Source of the DNA: an uncultured Clostridia bacterium
GTDB taxonomy: Bacteria; Bacillota; Clostridia; TANB77; CAG-508
Assembly: GCA_944392065.1 (NCBI GenBank)
Contig: CALXVO010000061.1
Span: 1-7,251 of the forward strand
DNA: 7,251 nt
Direction: 5' to 3'
Below, one piece after another: positions 1 through 5,462 of the stretch. Numbering within the stretch: the first letter of the stretch is position 1; every line of letters starts with the position of its first letter. The notes under the pieces were generated by a model, which was not told the origin of the DNA, did no database searches, and saw only the letters and a program-made list of their open reading frames with translations. The translations under genes and the position numbers were made by a program.

Positions 1-37
1 GGCGGAGACATGGGTTCGATTCCCGTCGGGGTCACCA
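1..37 (+). tRNA. 3' part of a tRNA, probably tRNA-Glu
   Basis: Only the 3' part is in the window. It reads as anticodon-stem 3' strand GGCGG (1-5), a four-base variable region (6-9), a T arm with loop TTCGATT (15-21) closed by ATGGG/CCCGT, acceptor 3' strand CGGGGTC (27-33), discriminator A34 and an encoded CCA (35-37). The anticodon lies outside the window. The GGCGG stem, short variable region and GTC-A-CCA end resemble bacterial tRNA-Glu, but Asp or another species is not excluded. It is separated by four bases from the next tRNA gene, so the two are probably one transcript. Confidence 0.85.
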
Positions 38-41
38 AAAT

Positions 42-354
42 GCCACTTTAGCTCAGTTGGTAGAGCAACTGACTTGTGGGATAGATAAAACTTTAGTTTT
101 ATTTTGAACTATCTTGCACCTATATGTGGAAACATATATAGTGGACACCGCTAATTCGGGGAAGACTAAGTGAAAATATGTTAATCCCGAGCTAGAAGAT
201 GAATAATCTTTAAGTGTAGAGACTTTATACGGTGTACCTAAGGCATAAGCTATGGTAAAGAGAAAGTCCAGACTACAAACACTTTTTAGTGGTAATGAAA
301 ATTATAGTAGTATGAATCAGTAGGTCGTCCGTTCAAGTCGGACAAGTGGCTCCA
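42..354 (+). tRNA. tRNA-Thr(UGU), interrupted by a group I intron (exons 42-77 and 315-354)
   Basis: Joining 42-77 to 315-354 gives a standard 76-nt tRNA. The acceptor GCCACTT (42-48) pairs with AAGTGGC (344-350). The D arm is GCTC/GAGC with loop AGTTGGTA. The anticodon stem ACTGA (68-72) pairs with TCAGT (317-321). The joined anticodon loop is CTTGTAA, with anticodon TGT at 75-77. The T arm GTCCG/CGGAC has loop TTCAAGT, and CCA is encoded at 352-354. The exon junction falls between tRNA positions 36 and 37, directly 3' of the anticodon. The tRNA reads ACA (and by wobble other ACN) threonine codons. It can only work if the insert is removed precisely, since the intact gene cannot form an anticodon loop. 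No second copy is visible here. Confidence 0.95.
78..314 (+). ncRNA. Group I intron (IC3-like) in the tRNA-Thr anticodon loop
   Basis: This is a 237-nt insert without an ORF that folds as a self-splicing group I intron. P1 pairs exon TGT and GGGATAG (75-84) with CTATCTT-GCA (109-118), ten pairs with the splice-site U77.G116 wobble; its loop contains a 7-bp hairpin (85-102). P2 (121-127/132-138) is capped by GGAA. P3 is ACACCG 145-150 with CGGTGT 230-235. P4 is TCGGG 156-160 with CCCGA 186-190. P5 is about 165-181. P6 is GCT 191-193 with AGT 213-215, plus P6a 196-200/206-210. P7 is GACTTT 221-226 with AAAGTC 263-268. P8 is 236-256. P9 is ACTAC 272-276 with GTAGT 307-311, enclosing two hairpins, one capped by GAAA (297-300). 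The terminal G314 is the omega-G. P8 carries CCTAAG...TATGG, the 11-nt tetraloop receptor, and P5 carries a close variant. This is the architecture I know from the Azoarcus tRNA-Ile intron. Confidence 0.93.
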
Positions 355-360
355 AAATTT

Positions 361-391
361 AAAGAATTAGTTTTATACTAATTCTTTTTTT
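361..391 (+). terminator. Rho-independent terminator of the tRNA unit
   Basis: AAAGAATTAG (361-370) pairs perfectly with CTAATTCTTT (378-387) across a 7-base loop, and a run of seven T ends at 391. It lies seven bases after the tRNA-Thr CCA. The next ORF starts only 15 bases downstream, so either read-through or a promoter not visible here must serve that gene. Confidence 0.85.
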
Positions 392-405
392 GAAATGGTG
401 ATTAT

Positions 406-528
406 ATGTTTTGTTTAAATTGTAACAAAGAAATTTTATTGTGTCCTAATTGTCATTCATTAACACCAACTTACAAAGGAGCGAATTTAAATCATGGTAG
501 AAAATCAAGAAAAAAATATAGTAAATAA
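406..528 (+). CDS. Putative 40-aa zinc-ribbon-like micro-protein
   Basis: A 40-codon ORF from ATG 406 to TAA 528. It has two CxxC pairs (C3/C6 and C13/C16) followed by His17, and a strongly basic C-terminus (GRKSRKKYSK). This is the look of a tiny zinc ribbon, but I do not recognise a family. A weak GGTG lies a few bases before the ATG. The last 35 bases overlap the reductase gene in another frame, and that gene's AAAGGAG site (475-481) lies inside this ORF, so the two could be translationally coupled. Two regularly spaced CxxC pairs in so short an ORF argue against chance, but the length and weak ribosome binding site keep confidence moderate. Confidence 0.5.
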   Translation: MFCLNCNKEILLCPNCHSLTPTYKGANLNHGRKSRKKYSK

Positions 529-1249
529 AGTAGTAATAGTTACAGGAGGTTCAAGAGGAATCGGAGCCGAAATTGTAAAGCAGATGGCGAGATTAGGCTA
601 TACTGTAATTTTAAATTACAATAATTCAGAAAATTGTGCCAAAAATGTGGAAAACGAACTTAAAAATGAGGGAATTACTGTAGATATTTTCAAAGCAGAT
701 GTATCTAAAAAAGAAGAAGCAGTAAATTTAATACAATTTGCTTTAAATAAATATGAAAAAATAGATGTACTTGTAAATAATGCAGGGATTTCACAAACAA
801 AGCTATTTACAGAAATAACAGATGAAGATTGGCAAAGAATGATGGACAATAACTTAAACTCTGCTTTTTATTGTACAAGGGAGGCAGTAAAAAATATGGT
901 ACATAATAAGCAAGGGCTAATTATAAATATATCATCCATATGGGGGATTACTGGTGGAAGTTTAGAAGTTCATTATTCTACAGCGAAGGCAGGGCTAATA
1001 GGTTTTACCAAAGCCTTAGCTAAAGAACTTGGTCCATCTAATATACGCGTAAATGCAATCGCTCCTGGAATTATTGATACAGATATGAACAAAGAATATT
1101 CTAAAAAAGAAAAGGAAGATATTAAAGAAGAAATTCCGCTTGGAAAAATAGGAACAAGTAAAAATATTGCAAAATGTGTTGCTTGGCTTATTGAGGATGA
1201 CTATACAACTGGAGAGGTTATTTCTATTAATGGCGGATGGCATATGTAA
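494..1249 (+). CDS. SDR family NAD(P)H-dependent reductase, FabG-like (possibly EF-P 5-aminopentanone reductase, YmfI type)
   Basis: A 251-aa classical short-chain dehydrogenase/reductase with a Rossmann fold, predicted cytoplasmic. The nucleotide-binding motif TGGSRGIG is at residues 17-24, ADV at 68-70 and NNAG at 95-98. The catalytic tetrad is N120, S148, Y161 and K165 (YSTAK), and the PG motif is at 191-192. Length is normal. FabG enzymes reduce 3-oxoacyl-ACP with NADPH. The SSIWG segment, followed by EVHYS and the NGGWH C-terminus, is more like the YmfI subgroup, which reduces the 5-aminopentanone modification on elongation factor P. That subgroup call is my recollection, not a proof; no fatty-acid genes are adjacent. 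AAAGGAG at 475-481 precedes ATG 494 by 12 bases. An in-frame TAA at 488-490 excludes an upstream start. The start overlaps the micro-ORF before it. No clear terminator follows directly. Confidence 0.92.
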   Translation: MVENQEKNIVNKVVIVTGGSRGIGAEIVKQMARLGYTVILNYNNSENCAKNVENELKNEGITVDIFKADVSKKEEAVNLIQFALNKYEKIDVLVNNAGISQTKLFTEITDEDWQRMMDNNLNSAFYCTREAVKNMVHNKQGLIINISSIWGITGGSLEVHYSTAKAGLIGFTKALAKELGPSNIRVNAIAPGIIDTDMNKEYSKKEKEDIKEEIPLGKIGTSKNIAKCVAWLIEDDYTTGEVISINGGWHM

Positions 1250-1333
1250 TTCTATGAAGAATTATATGTTGGCAAATTTAGAAATTTTGTTATAAATCCA
1301 TGTTAGAATTTTATATCTATTTACACATTTGAA

Positions 1334-1552
1334 TAAATTTTTTACAATTCACAGTTGCATTTTGTCTGAGTAATGTATGTTTTAATTTTATGTTGGAGCG
1401 CTTAAGGTGGGGACCGACAAGTTTACAAACTGTTAAAATGAACGAATGTGAATTTTATACAGTTTGTACGCAGTTGGGGGCCGGAAACATAAAATTAAAA
1501 CATACATTACTCAGATATTTTAAAACAAGCTGTGAATCGTAACATAAATTTA
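1334..1552. repeat. 219-bp inverted-repeat element, MITE-like or structured RNA
   Basis: A perfect 29-bp inverted repeat (1366-1394 against 1486-1514; arms start CTGAGTAATG and end CATTACTCAG) is extended outward by imperfect matches. These include ATTCACAG 1347-1354 with CTGTGAAT 1530-1537, and TAAATTT 1334-1340 with AAATTTA 1546-1552. Inside lies a second inverted repeat, TACAAACTGT near 1424 with ACAGTTTGTA ending at 1468. Between outer and inner stems each side carries a related G-rich direct repeat (GGTGGGGACCG and GTTGGGGGCCG). There is no transposase. A non-autonomous mobile element or a long structured RNA are both possible; target-site duplications are not evident. Confidence 0.7.
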
Positions 1553-1579
1553 CCAATAAAAACTATTTAACAGCAAAAC

Positions 1580-1614
1580 AAAACGCTTTATATTTTAACA
1601 ATATAAAGCGTTTT
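1580..1614. terminator. 14-bp hairpin, possible bidirectional terminator
   Basis: AAAACGCTTTATAT (1580-1593) pairs perfectly with ATATAAAGCGTTTT (1601-1614) across TTTAACA. On the plus strand the stem ends in TTTT. On the minus strand it ends in TTTT followed by GTTTTG. It could end transcripts from the plus-strand reductase or from the minus-strand gene at 1759-2223, which converge on this gap. Confidence 0.6.
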
Positions 1615-1758
1615 AACAATAAAAGAATATATATGAAAGGAGTTTTGGTATTGCAATGAAAAACAATACAAAACAGTCTAGCCAAATTTTATAAATAAAC
1701 TATAAATTTAATTTATAATAGTATTTTACTTTATATATTAAATCTATAAAGTGATTAA

Positions 1759-2223
1759 CTATTCTTCGTTTTTTACTTTTCTTTTATAGTTACCGGAAAT
1801 TATTTTTGGTAAATAAGTTATTATCTTATAAACTGCTATACGTAATTTTTTACTCCATAAATAGGTTTTTCTTAATTTACGAGGAGAACTTATATTAGCT
1901 TCATCTTTTACTACTAATGCAAGTTCAGATTTTTCAATAGGGAAAATATAATTTTGCCCTTCATTATTATCCCATTCATTATTTGCATTTCTAAAACATA
2001 AATTTAGAGTTTCATCAGAGATTAATTCGATTTCAGCTTGAAATCCTAATTCTGTTTTTTCCATTTTTATTTCATTTAAGTTATTCCAACTGTTTCCAAA
2101 GCCATAATGAACAAAGACTTCTTCAGATTCGTCTTGAAATAATTTTCCAGTATAAGAAATCTTAACTATGCTATTTTCTATTAGTTTATCGGTATTAAAA
2201 AATATGTTTTTTACTAATTCCAT
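1759..2223 (-). CDS. Small carbohydrate-binding protein, CBM25/CBM53 (starch-binding) type
   Basis: A 154-aa protein with one beta-sandwich starch-binding module at about residues 17-97. Recognisable points are the HYGFGNSW segment (39-46) with Trp46, the LNLCFRNANNEWDNN stretch (73-87) with Trp84, and NY 91-92 before the last strand, all typical of CBM25/53 modules that bind alpha-glucans. There is no signal peptide, catalytic domain or cell-wall anchor, so it is predicted to be intracellular and would more likely bind glycogen than extracellular starch. The C-terminal 40 residues (about 114-154) are basic with hydrophobic stretches (RIAVYKIITYLPKII) and could form an amphipathic membrane- or protein-contact helix. 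AAGGAG lies a few bases before the ATG. The stand-alone module without an enzyme is unusual but complete in itself. Confidence 0.8.
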   Translation of the reverse strand: MELVKNIFFNTDKLIENSIVKISYTGKLFQDESEEVFVHYGFGNSWNNLNEIKMEKTELGFQAEIELISDETLNLCFRNANNEWDNNEGQNYIFPIEKSELALVVKDEANISSPRKLRKTYLWSKKLRIAVYKIITYLPKIISGNYKRKVKNEE

Positions 2224-2257
2224 TTTTATCTCCTTTATCTCTTGTTAATTACATCTA

Positions 2258-2288
2258 TAATATAACAAATTATATTATTAAAATACAA
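2258..2288 (-). promoter_or_regulatory. Promoter of the CBM gene overlapped by an inverted repeat
   Basis: On the minus strand TTGTAT (2288-2283) is followed 18 bases later by TATATT (2264-2259). An 8-bp inverted repeat, TAATATAA-CAAA-TTATATTA (2258-2277), covers the -10 element and could be an operator, though in such AT-rich sequence chance is possible. Confidence 0.45.
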
Positions 2289-2324
2289 AATATTCAATAG
2301 TTTTTACAAAAAAAATTAAAATTT

Positions 2325-2921
2325 TTAAAATATCAAGCCTGTATTTGTGCCGATAACTTTTCCTATAATATTGTACTGGTCATTTTCTTCAAGAGGAATA
2401 TCACTAAAATCTTTATTGTCAGCCCTTAAAACTAAAGAATTTTTTCTTATAACATATCTTCTTATCAAAATTTTGCCATTATATTCAAAAACACCAATAT
2501 CTTTATTTTCTAATGGAGTATTAAATTCAACAAAAGCATATACCCCTTTTTCTAGTCTAGGTTCCATTGATTTATCTTCTACTTTAAATGCAAGAGAAGC
2601 ACTGCCCAAATCTGCGGGGCACTCTATAAAAGAATCAAGAGAACTTACAGCCAAAACTTTATCATAAGAGATATGTTCTGGCATTTTATTTGATTTTTGT
2701 TCTTCTGTAAAAACTTTATCATATGTATACATTAATGGTTGATATGGAATCTCTAAAGCTCTACAAATAGATTTTAATGCTCTATGGCTTGGATTCCTTT
2801 CTTCATTTTCTATATGAGCAATATGCCCAATATTAATATTAGTACGTCTGGAAAGTTCCGATTTAACTACATTTTTTTCTTTTCGAGCTCTTGAAATCAT
2901 ATCACCAATCATTTGTATCAA
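2325..2921 (-). CDS. XRE family transcriptional regulator with S24 (LexA/CI-like) C-terminal domain
   Basis: A 198-aa protein. Residues 5-62 form a helix-turn-helix XRE domain (ISRARKEK, SELSRRTNINIGHIAHIENEERNPS), which binds DNA as a dimer. Residues about 85-195 are an S24/LexA-type domain with the serine motif DKSMEP (Ser118). In LexA and CI repressors this Ser pairs with a Lys about 37 residues later to cut the protein itself during DNA damage. Here that position reads ILIRRY, with Arg154 instead of Lys. An AG or CG cleavage bond before the domain is also not evident. The protein may therefore be a non-cleaving regulator. AGAGAGG lies nine bases before the ATG. It is divergent from the VanW gene, with a shared 147-bp intergenic region. 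It could be a phage-derived repressor or a domesticated chromosomal regulator; no phage structural genes are nearby. Confidence 0.88.
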   Translation of the reverse strand: MIQMIGDMISRARKEKNVVKSELSRRTNINIGHIAHIENEERNPSHRALKSICRALEIPYQPLMYTYDKVFTEEQKSNKMPEHISYDKVLAVSSLDSFIECPADLGSASLAFKVEDKSMEPRLEKGVYAFVEFNTPLENKDIGVFEYNGKILIRRYVIRKNSLVLRADNKDFSDIPLEENDQYNIIGKVIGTNTGLIF

Positions 2922-2943
2922 CCTCTCTAAAAAATTTATTTAA

Positions 2944-2972
2944 ATTATACATAAAAAATAAAAAAATGTCTA
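2944..2972 (-). promoter_or_regulatory. Promoter of the XRE-S24 regulator
   Basis: On the minus strand TAGACA (2972-2967) and a perfect TATAAT (2949-2944) are separated by 17 bases. The predicted start leaves a short leader of about 15 bases before the ribosome binding site AGAGAGG. Confidence 0.75.
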
Positions 2973-2992
2973 GCGAAAAAGAAAAAAAGATG

Positions 2993-3021
2993 TTGTAAAA
3001 AAAAATATAGTATGGTAATAT
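2993..3021 (+). promoter_or_regulatory. Promoter of the VanW-family gene (extended -10)
   Basis: TTGTAA (2993-2998), a 17-base spacer and TAATAT (3016-3021), preceded by TGG (3013-3015) as an extended -10. It is divergent from the regulator's promoter, whose -35 lies 20 bases away, so one bound protein could affect both. Confidence 0.6.
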
Positions 3022-3068
3022 ATTTTTGAAAATCTGTATAGAATAAAATAAAAGGAGAAGTAGATTTT

Positions 3069-4799
3069 ATGAATGAAAATGAACAAGAAAAAGATGATAT
3101 AAAAAACGAAAAACAAGAACAAGAAATAGAAGAAAATTCTACAGATATTATTAAGAAAACAAAAAGAAATATTAAAATTCCTATAATTGTAATTTCAGCA
3201 TTGATTATAATATTGCTAATATTATCTGTTATCTTCGCCTTGGTAAATATAAATAATGAAAAAATATTGGCAAACATTTCTGTAATGGGAATAGATGTTA
3301 GTGATATGACACAGGACGAAGCAAAAAAAGCAGTTAATGAAGTAATAGATATAAAATTATCGGAAGAAATGACATTAAAAAAAGATGATTATGAAACTAA
3401 TCTAAATGCAACTCAATTGAATGCTGTTTTTGATGTAGATACAGCAATAAGCCAAGCATATAATATTGGCAGAGAAGGAAATATTATAACAAATAACTAT
3501 AACATATTATATACAATACTATTTGGAAGAGAAATTGACTGCAACTTAAATTATAGTGAAGAAACATTAGATGAAAAAATAGATGATATTTCTTCTAAAT
3601 TACCAGGAGCGATAGTAGAGAATAGCTATTATATAGAAGATGAAAATTTAATTATAGTAAGAGGTTCAGAAGGACTTTCAATTAAAAAGGAAGAATTAAA
3701 AAATACAATTATAGATGCAATTAAAAATGTAAATATTAAATATAACATAATTACAATACCAACAGAAACTCTAGAACCACAAGAGATAGATTTGGAAAAA
3801 ATAAGAAATGAAATATATAAAGAACCACAAGATGCATATGTTTCAAAAAATTCAGAAACAGGTAAGGCAGAAGTTCATACACATGTAAATGGTATAGACT
3901 TTGCAATATCTAAAGAAGAAGCAGAGGAAATTTTATCAGATGATAAAAAGGAGTATATCATTCCACTTAAAATAACCGTTCCTAACACAAAAATAGAAGA
4001 TTTAGGAGAAGAAGCATTTCCAGACAAACTTGGGACATATGCCACTAGATATGATCCAACTAATAAAAATAGAAGTAACAATATAACTATTTCAGCAGAA
4101 AAAATAAATGGAACTGTTGTTATGCCAGGGGAAACATTTTCTTACAATCAAATTGTGGGAGAAAGAACAATAGCAACAGGTTACAAAGAAGCTGGTGCAT
4201 ATGCAGGTGGAAGAGTAGTTCAAGATGTAGGCGGAGGAATTTGTCAGACATCATCAACACTATATAATGCAGCATTGCTTGCAAACTTGGAAATTGTAGA
4301 TAGAAGTAACCATCAATTTTTAACATCATATGTTGCAGCAGGAAGAGATGCAACAGTAAGTTGGGGTTCAATAGATTTTAAGTTTAAAAATAATAGATCA
4401 TATCCTATTAAAATTGAAGCAAGTGCTAAAAATGGTGTTTGTACTATGAATATATATGGAATAAAAGAAGAGACAGAATATGAAGTGGTTATACAATCAG
4501 TAGTACTTTCCTATATACCATATACTACTAAATATGAGAATGACTCGAGTTTAGAAGAAGGAAAAGAAATAGTTGAACAATCTGGATACACTGGTTGTAC
4601 AAGTGAAGCATATAGAATACTTAAATTAAATGGAGAAGTAGTTTCTAAAACATTACTTTCTAAAGATACGTATGATCCAATGACTAGAATAATAAGAAGA
4701 GGAACAAAAAAGACGCAGGAAACAAGTAGTCAAGTTTCAACTGAAGAAGAGACAGAAGATAATCAAAGTAATAATATAAATCAAGATGGCACAGAGTAG
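3069..4799 (+). CDS. Membrane-anchored VanW family protein with peptidoglycan-binding-like and G5-like domains
   Basis: A 576-aa type II membrane protein. Residues 1-35 are a charged, Lys/Glu-rich cytoplasmic tail ending in KKTKRNIK. Residues 36-60 are one transmembrane helix, so the rest lies outside. About 70-315 holds two alpha/beta repeats of the type found before VanW domains (PG_binding_4-like). The VanW domain is about 318-464, with the conserved GGGICQTSSTLYNA motif at 388-401 and MPGETFSYN at 352-360. Residues 478-547 resemble a G5 domain (SKTLLSKDTYDPMTRIIRRGT). The tail is Ser/Glu/Asn-rich and low complexity. VanW proteins occur with vancomycin-resistance clusters and widely in Clostridia, but their biochemical role is unknown, and nothing else here suggests resistance. 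A cell-wall-associated function is likely. AAAGGAG at 3051-3057 precedes ATG 3069. The gene stands alone, with its own promoter. Confidence 0.93.
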   Translation: MNENEQEKDDIKNEKQEQEIEENSTDIIKKTKRNIKIPIIVISALIIILLILSVIFALVNINNEKILANISVMGIDVSDMTQDEAKKAVNEVIDIKLSEEMTLKKDDYETNLNATQLNAVFDVDTAISQAYNIGREGNIITNNYNILYTILFGREIDCNLNYSEETLDEKIDDISSKLPGAIVENSYYIEDENLIIVRGSEGLSIKKEELKNTIIDAIKNVNIKYNIITIPTETLEPQEIDLEKIRNEIYKEPQDAYVSKNSETGKAEVHTHVNGIDFAISKEEAEEILSDDKKEYIIPLKITVPNTKIEDLGEEAFPDKLGTYATRYDPTNKNRSNNITISAEKINGTVVMPGETFSYNQIVGERTIATGYKEAGAYAGGRVVQDVGGGICQTSSTLYNAALLANLEIVDRSNHQFLTSYVAAGRDATVSWGSIDFKFKNNRSYPIKIEASAKNGVCTMNIYGIKEETEYEVVIQSVVLSYIPYTTKYENDSSLEEGKEIVEQSGYTGCTSEAYRILKLNGEVVSKTLLSKDTYDPMTRIIRRGTKKTQETSSQVSTEEETEDNQSNNINQDGTE

Positions 4800-4854
4800 T
4801 AACTTATATAAAAAGTACTAAATTAAAATATCATATAAAAACATATAATATTTA

Positions 4855-4918
4855 AAGTGCACCAAAATACTAGAAAAAAATCTAACATTTGAGGTGCACT
4901 TGAAACTTATAAAGTTTC
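4855..4918. repeat. Two adjacent hairpins after the VanW gene
   Basis: AAGTGCACC (4855-4863) pairs perfectly with GGTGCACTT (4893-4901), and inside it TAGA 4871-4874 pairs with TCTA 4881-4884. The next base begins a second hairpin, GAAACTT (4902-4908) with AAGTTTC (4912-4918). Neither is followed by a clear T tract, so these are not canonical terminators. They could still end or protect the convergent transcripts of the VanW gene and the minus-strand gene at 4958. A tiny repeat element is another option. Confidence 0.55.
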
Positions 4919-4957
4919 TCTACTAAAAATAGAACTTAAACTAATTAACACTATCTA

Positions 4958-5191
4958 TTAAAGATAAGAAGTTGTCAGGCTGAAAATAAAACCAAAATAA
5001 ATTAATAATCCGATAATAATGGCGATAATGCAAATTCCTAAAAAAGAAAATCGAAAAAAATTAAAAATTCTATTAAAAAATCTAGAAAAGCGTTCTGCTC
5101 CTTTAAAATTCTCTTCATTAAATTCTTTATACTTTTGCATTTCTTCCCACTTTTTTTCATTCATTTTTTCTTCCCATTTTCTTTGAAACAT
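4958..5191 (-). CDS. Small single-pass membrane protein of unknown function
   Basis: A 77-aa protein I do not recognise. Residues 1-35 are highly charged and probably helical, with a repeated KWEE (5-8 and 14-17). Residues 36-48 are Phe/Arg-rich (RFSRFFNRIFNFF), and about 49-72 form one hydrophobic transmembrane helix followed by a short tail. The positive residues before the helix predict the N-terminus in the cytoplasm. AAGGGG lies six bases before the ATG and a good promoter stands upstream. An internal Met10 is a possible alternative start. The dedicated promoter and ribosome binding site support a real gene; its function cannot be inferred. Confidence 0.7.
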   Translation of the reverse strand: MFQRKWEEKMNEKKWEEMQKYKEFNEENFKGAERFSRFFNRIFNFFRFSFLGICIIAIIIGLLIYFGFIFSLTTSYL

Positions 5192-5222
5192 ATCTTACCC
5201 CTTATATTTTTCTACTAAAAAT

Positions 5223-5251
5223 ATAGTACCATAGAAAAGCAGGAAATACAA
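5223..5251 (-). promoter_or_regulatory. Promoter of the 77-aa membrane protein gene
   Basis: On the minus strand TTGTAT (5251-5246), a 17-base spacer and TACTAT (5228-5223), preceded by TGG as an extended -10. It lies about 30 bases upstream of the ATG. Confidence 0.6.
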
Positions 5252-5429
5252 TTAGTAATTGAAAAATAATTTAGCATATGTTAGTATTAATAAAAAGAAA
5301 GAAGTAAGGTAAGAGATATTTTTATGGAAAGGGATAAATTACAATAAAATCATAAGAAAATTTATAATTTATAAAAAATTCATAAAAAAATATATCAATA
5401 TAAATATGAATTAAAAGGATTTAAGTTAT

Positions 5430-5457
5430 AAAAGAGCTGGAGGCAAACACCCCCAGC
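5430..5457 (-). terminator. Terminator of the 140-aa membrane protein gene
   Basis: On the minus strand, GCTGGGGG and CTCCAGC (5457-5436) form a GC-rich stem with one mismatch, followed by TCTTTTATAA. It lies five bases after the TGA of the gene at 5463. Beyond it, 5192-5429 contains only the promoter of the 77-aa gene and otherwise featureless AT-rich sequence. Confidence 0.7.
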
Positions 5458-5462
5458 ATTTT

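Larger units (their letters stand above)
1250..1758. other. Gene-free 509-bp region with repeat, hairpin and a gene-start remnant
   Basis: Neither strand carries a convincing coding region. 1250-1333 shows nothing recognisable. 1334-1552 is an inverted-repeat element and 1580-1614 a strong hairpin, both listed separately. At 1636-1642 a good AAAGGAG precedes ATG 1656 by 13 bases, but the frame closes after 12 residues (MKNNTKQSSQIL, 1656-1694), so this looks like the start of a lost gene or a leader peptide. 1695-1758 is plain AT-rich sequence leading to the 3' end of the minus-strand gene. Confidence 0.6.

Noticed and set aside
78..314. Group II intron, or a split/transfer-messenger RNA arrangement for the tRNA insert
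   Set aside because: There is no GTGYG start or domain V. The helices, U.G splice pair, terminal G and tetraloop receptors all fit group I.
1334..1552. CRISPR array
   Set aside because: The repeats are one inverted pair and one pair of short direct repeats, not regularly spaced identical units.
2347..2667. 106-codon plus-strand ORF
   Set aside because: It lies opposite the XRE-S24 regulator, has no ribosome binding site and encodes no recognisable protein; it is a shadow frame.
2945..3277. 110-codon minus-strand ORF over the start of the VanW gene
   Set aside because: It is Phe/Ile/Ser-rich, the mirror of the Lys/Glu- and Ile-rich coding strand, and runs across both divergent promoters.
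3069..4799. Vancomycin-resistance locus
   Set aside because: VanW-domain proteins are common in Clostridia without resistance, and no VanH/A/X/R/S gene is present.
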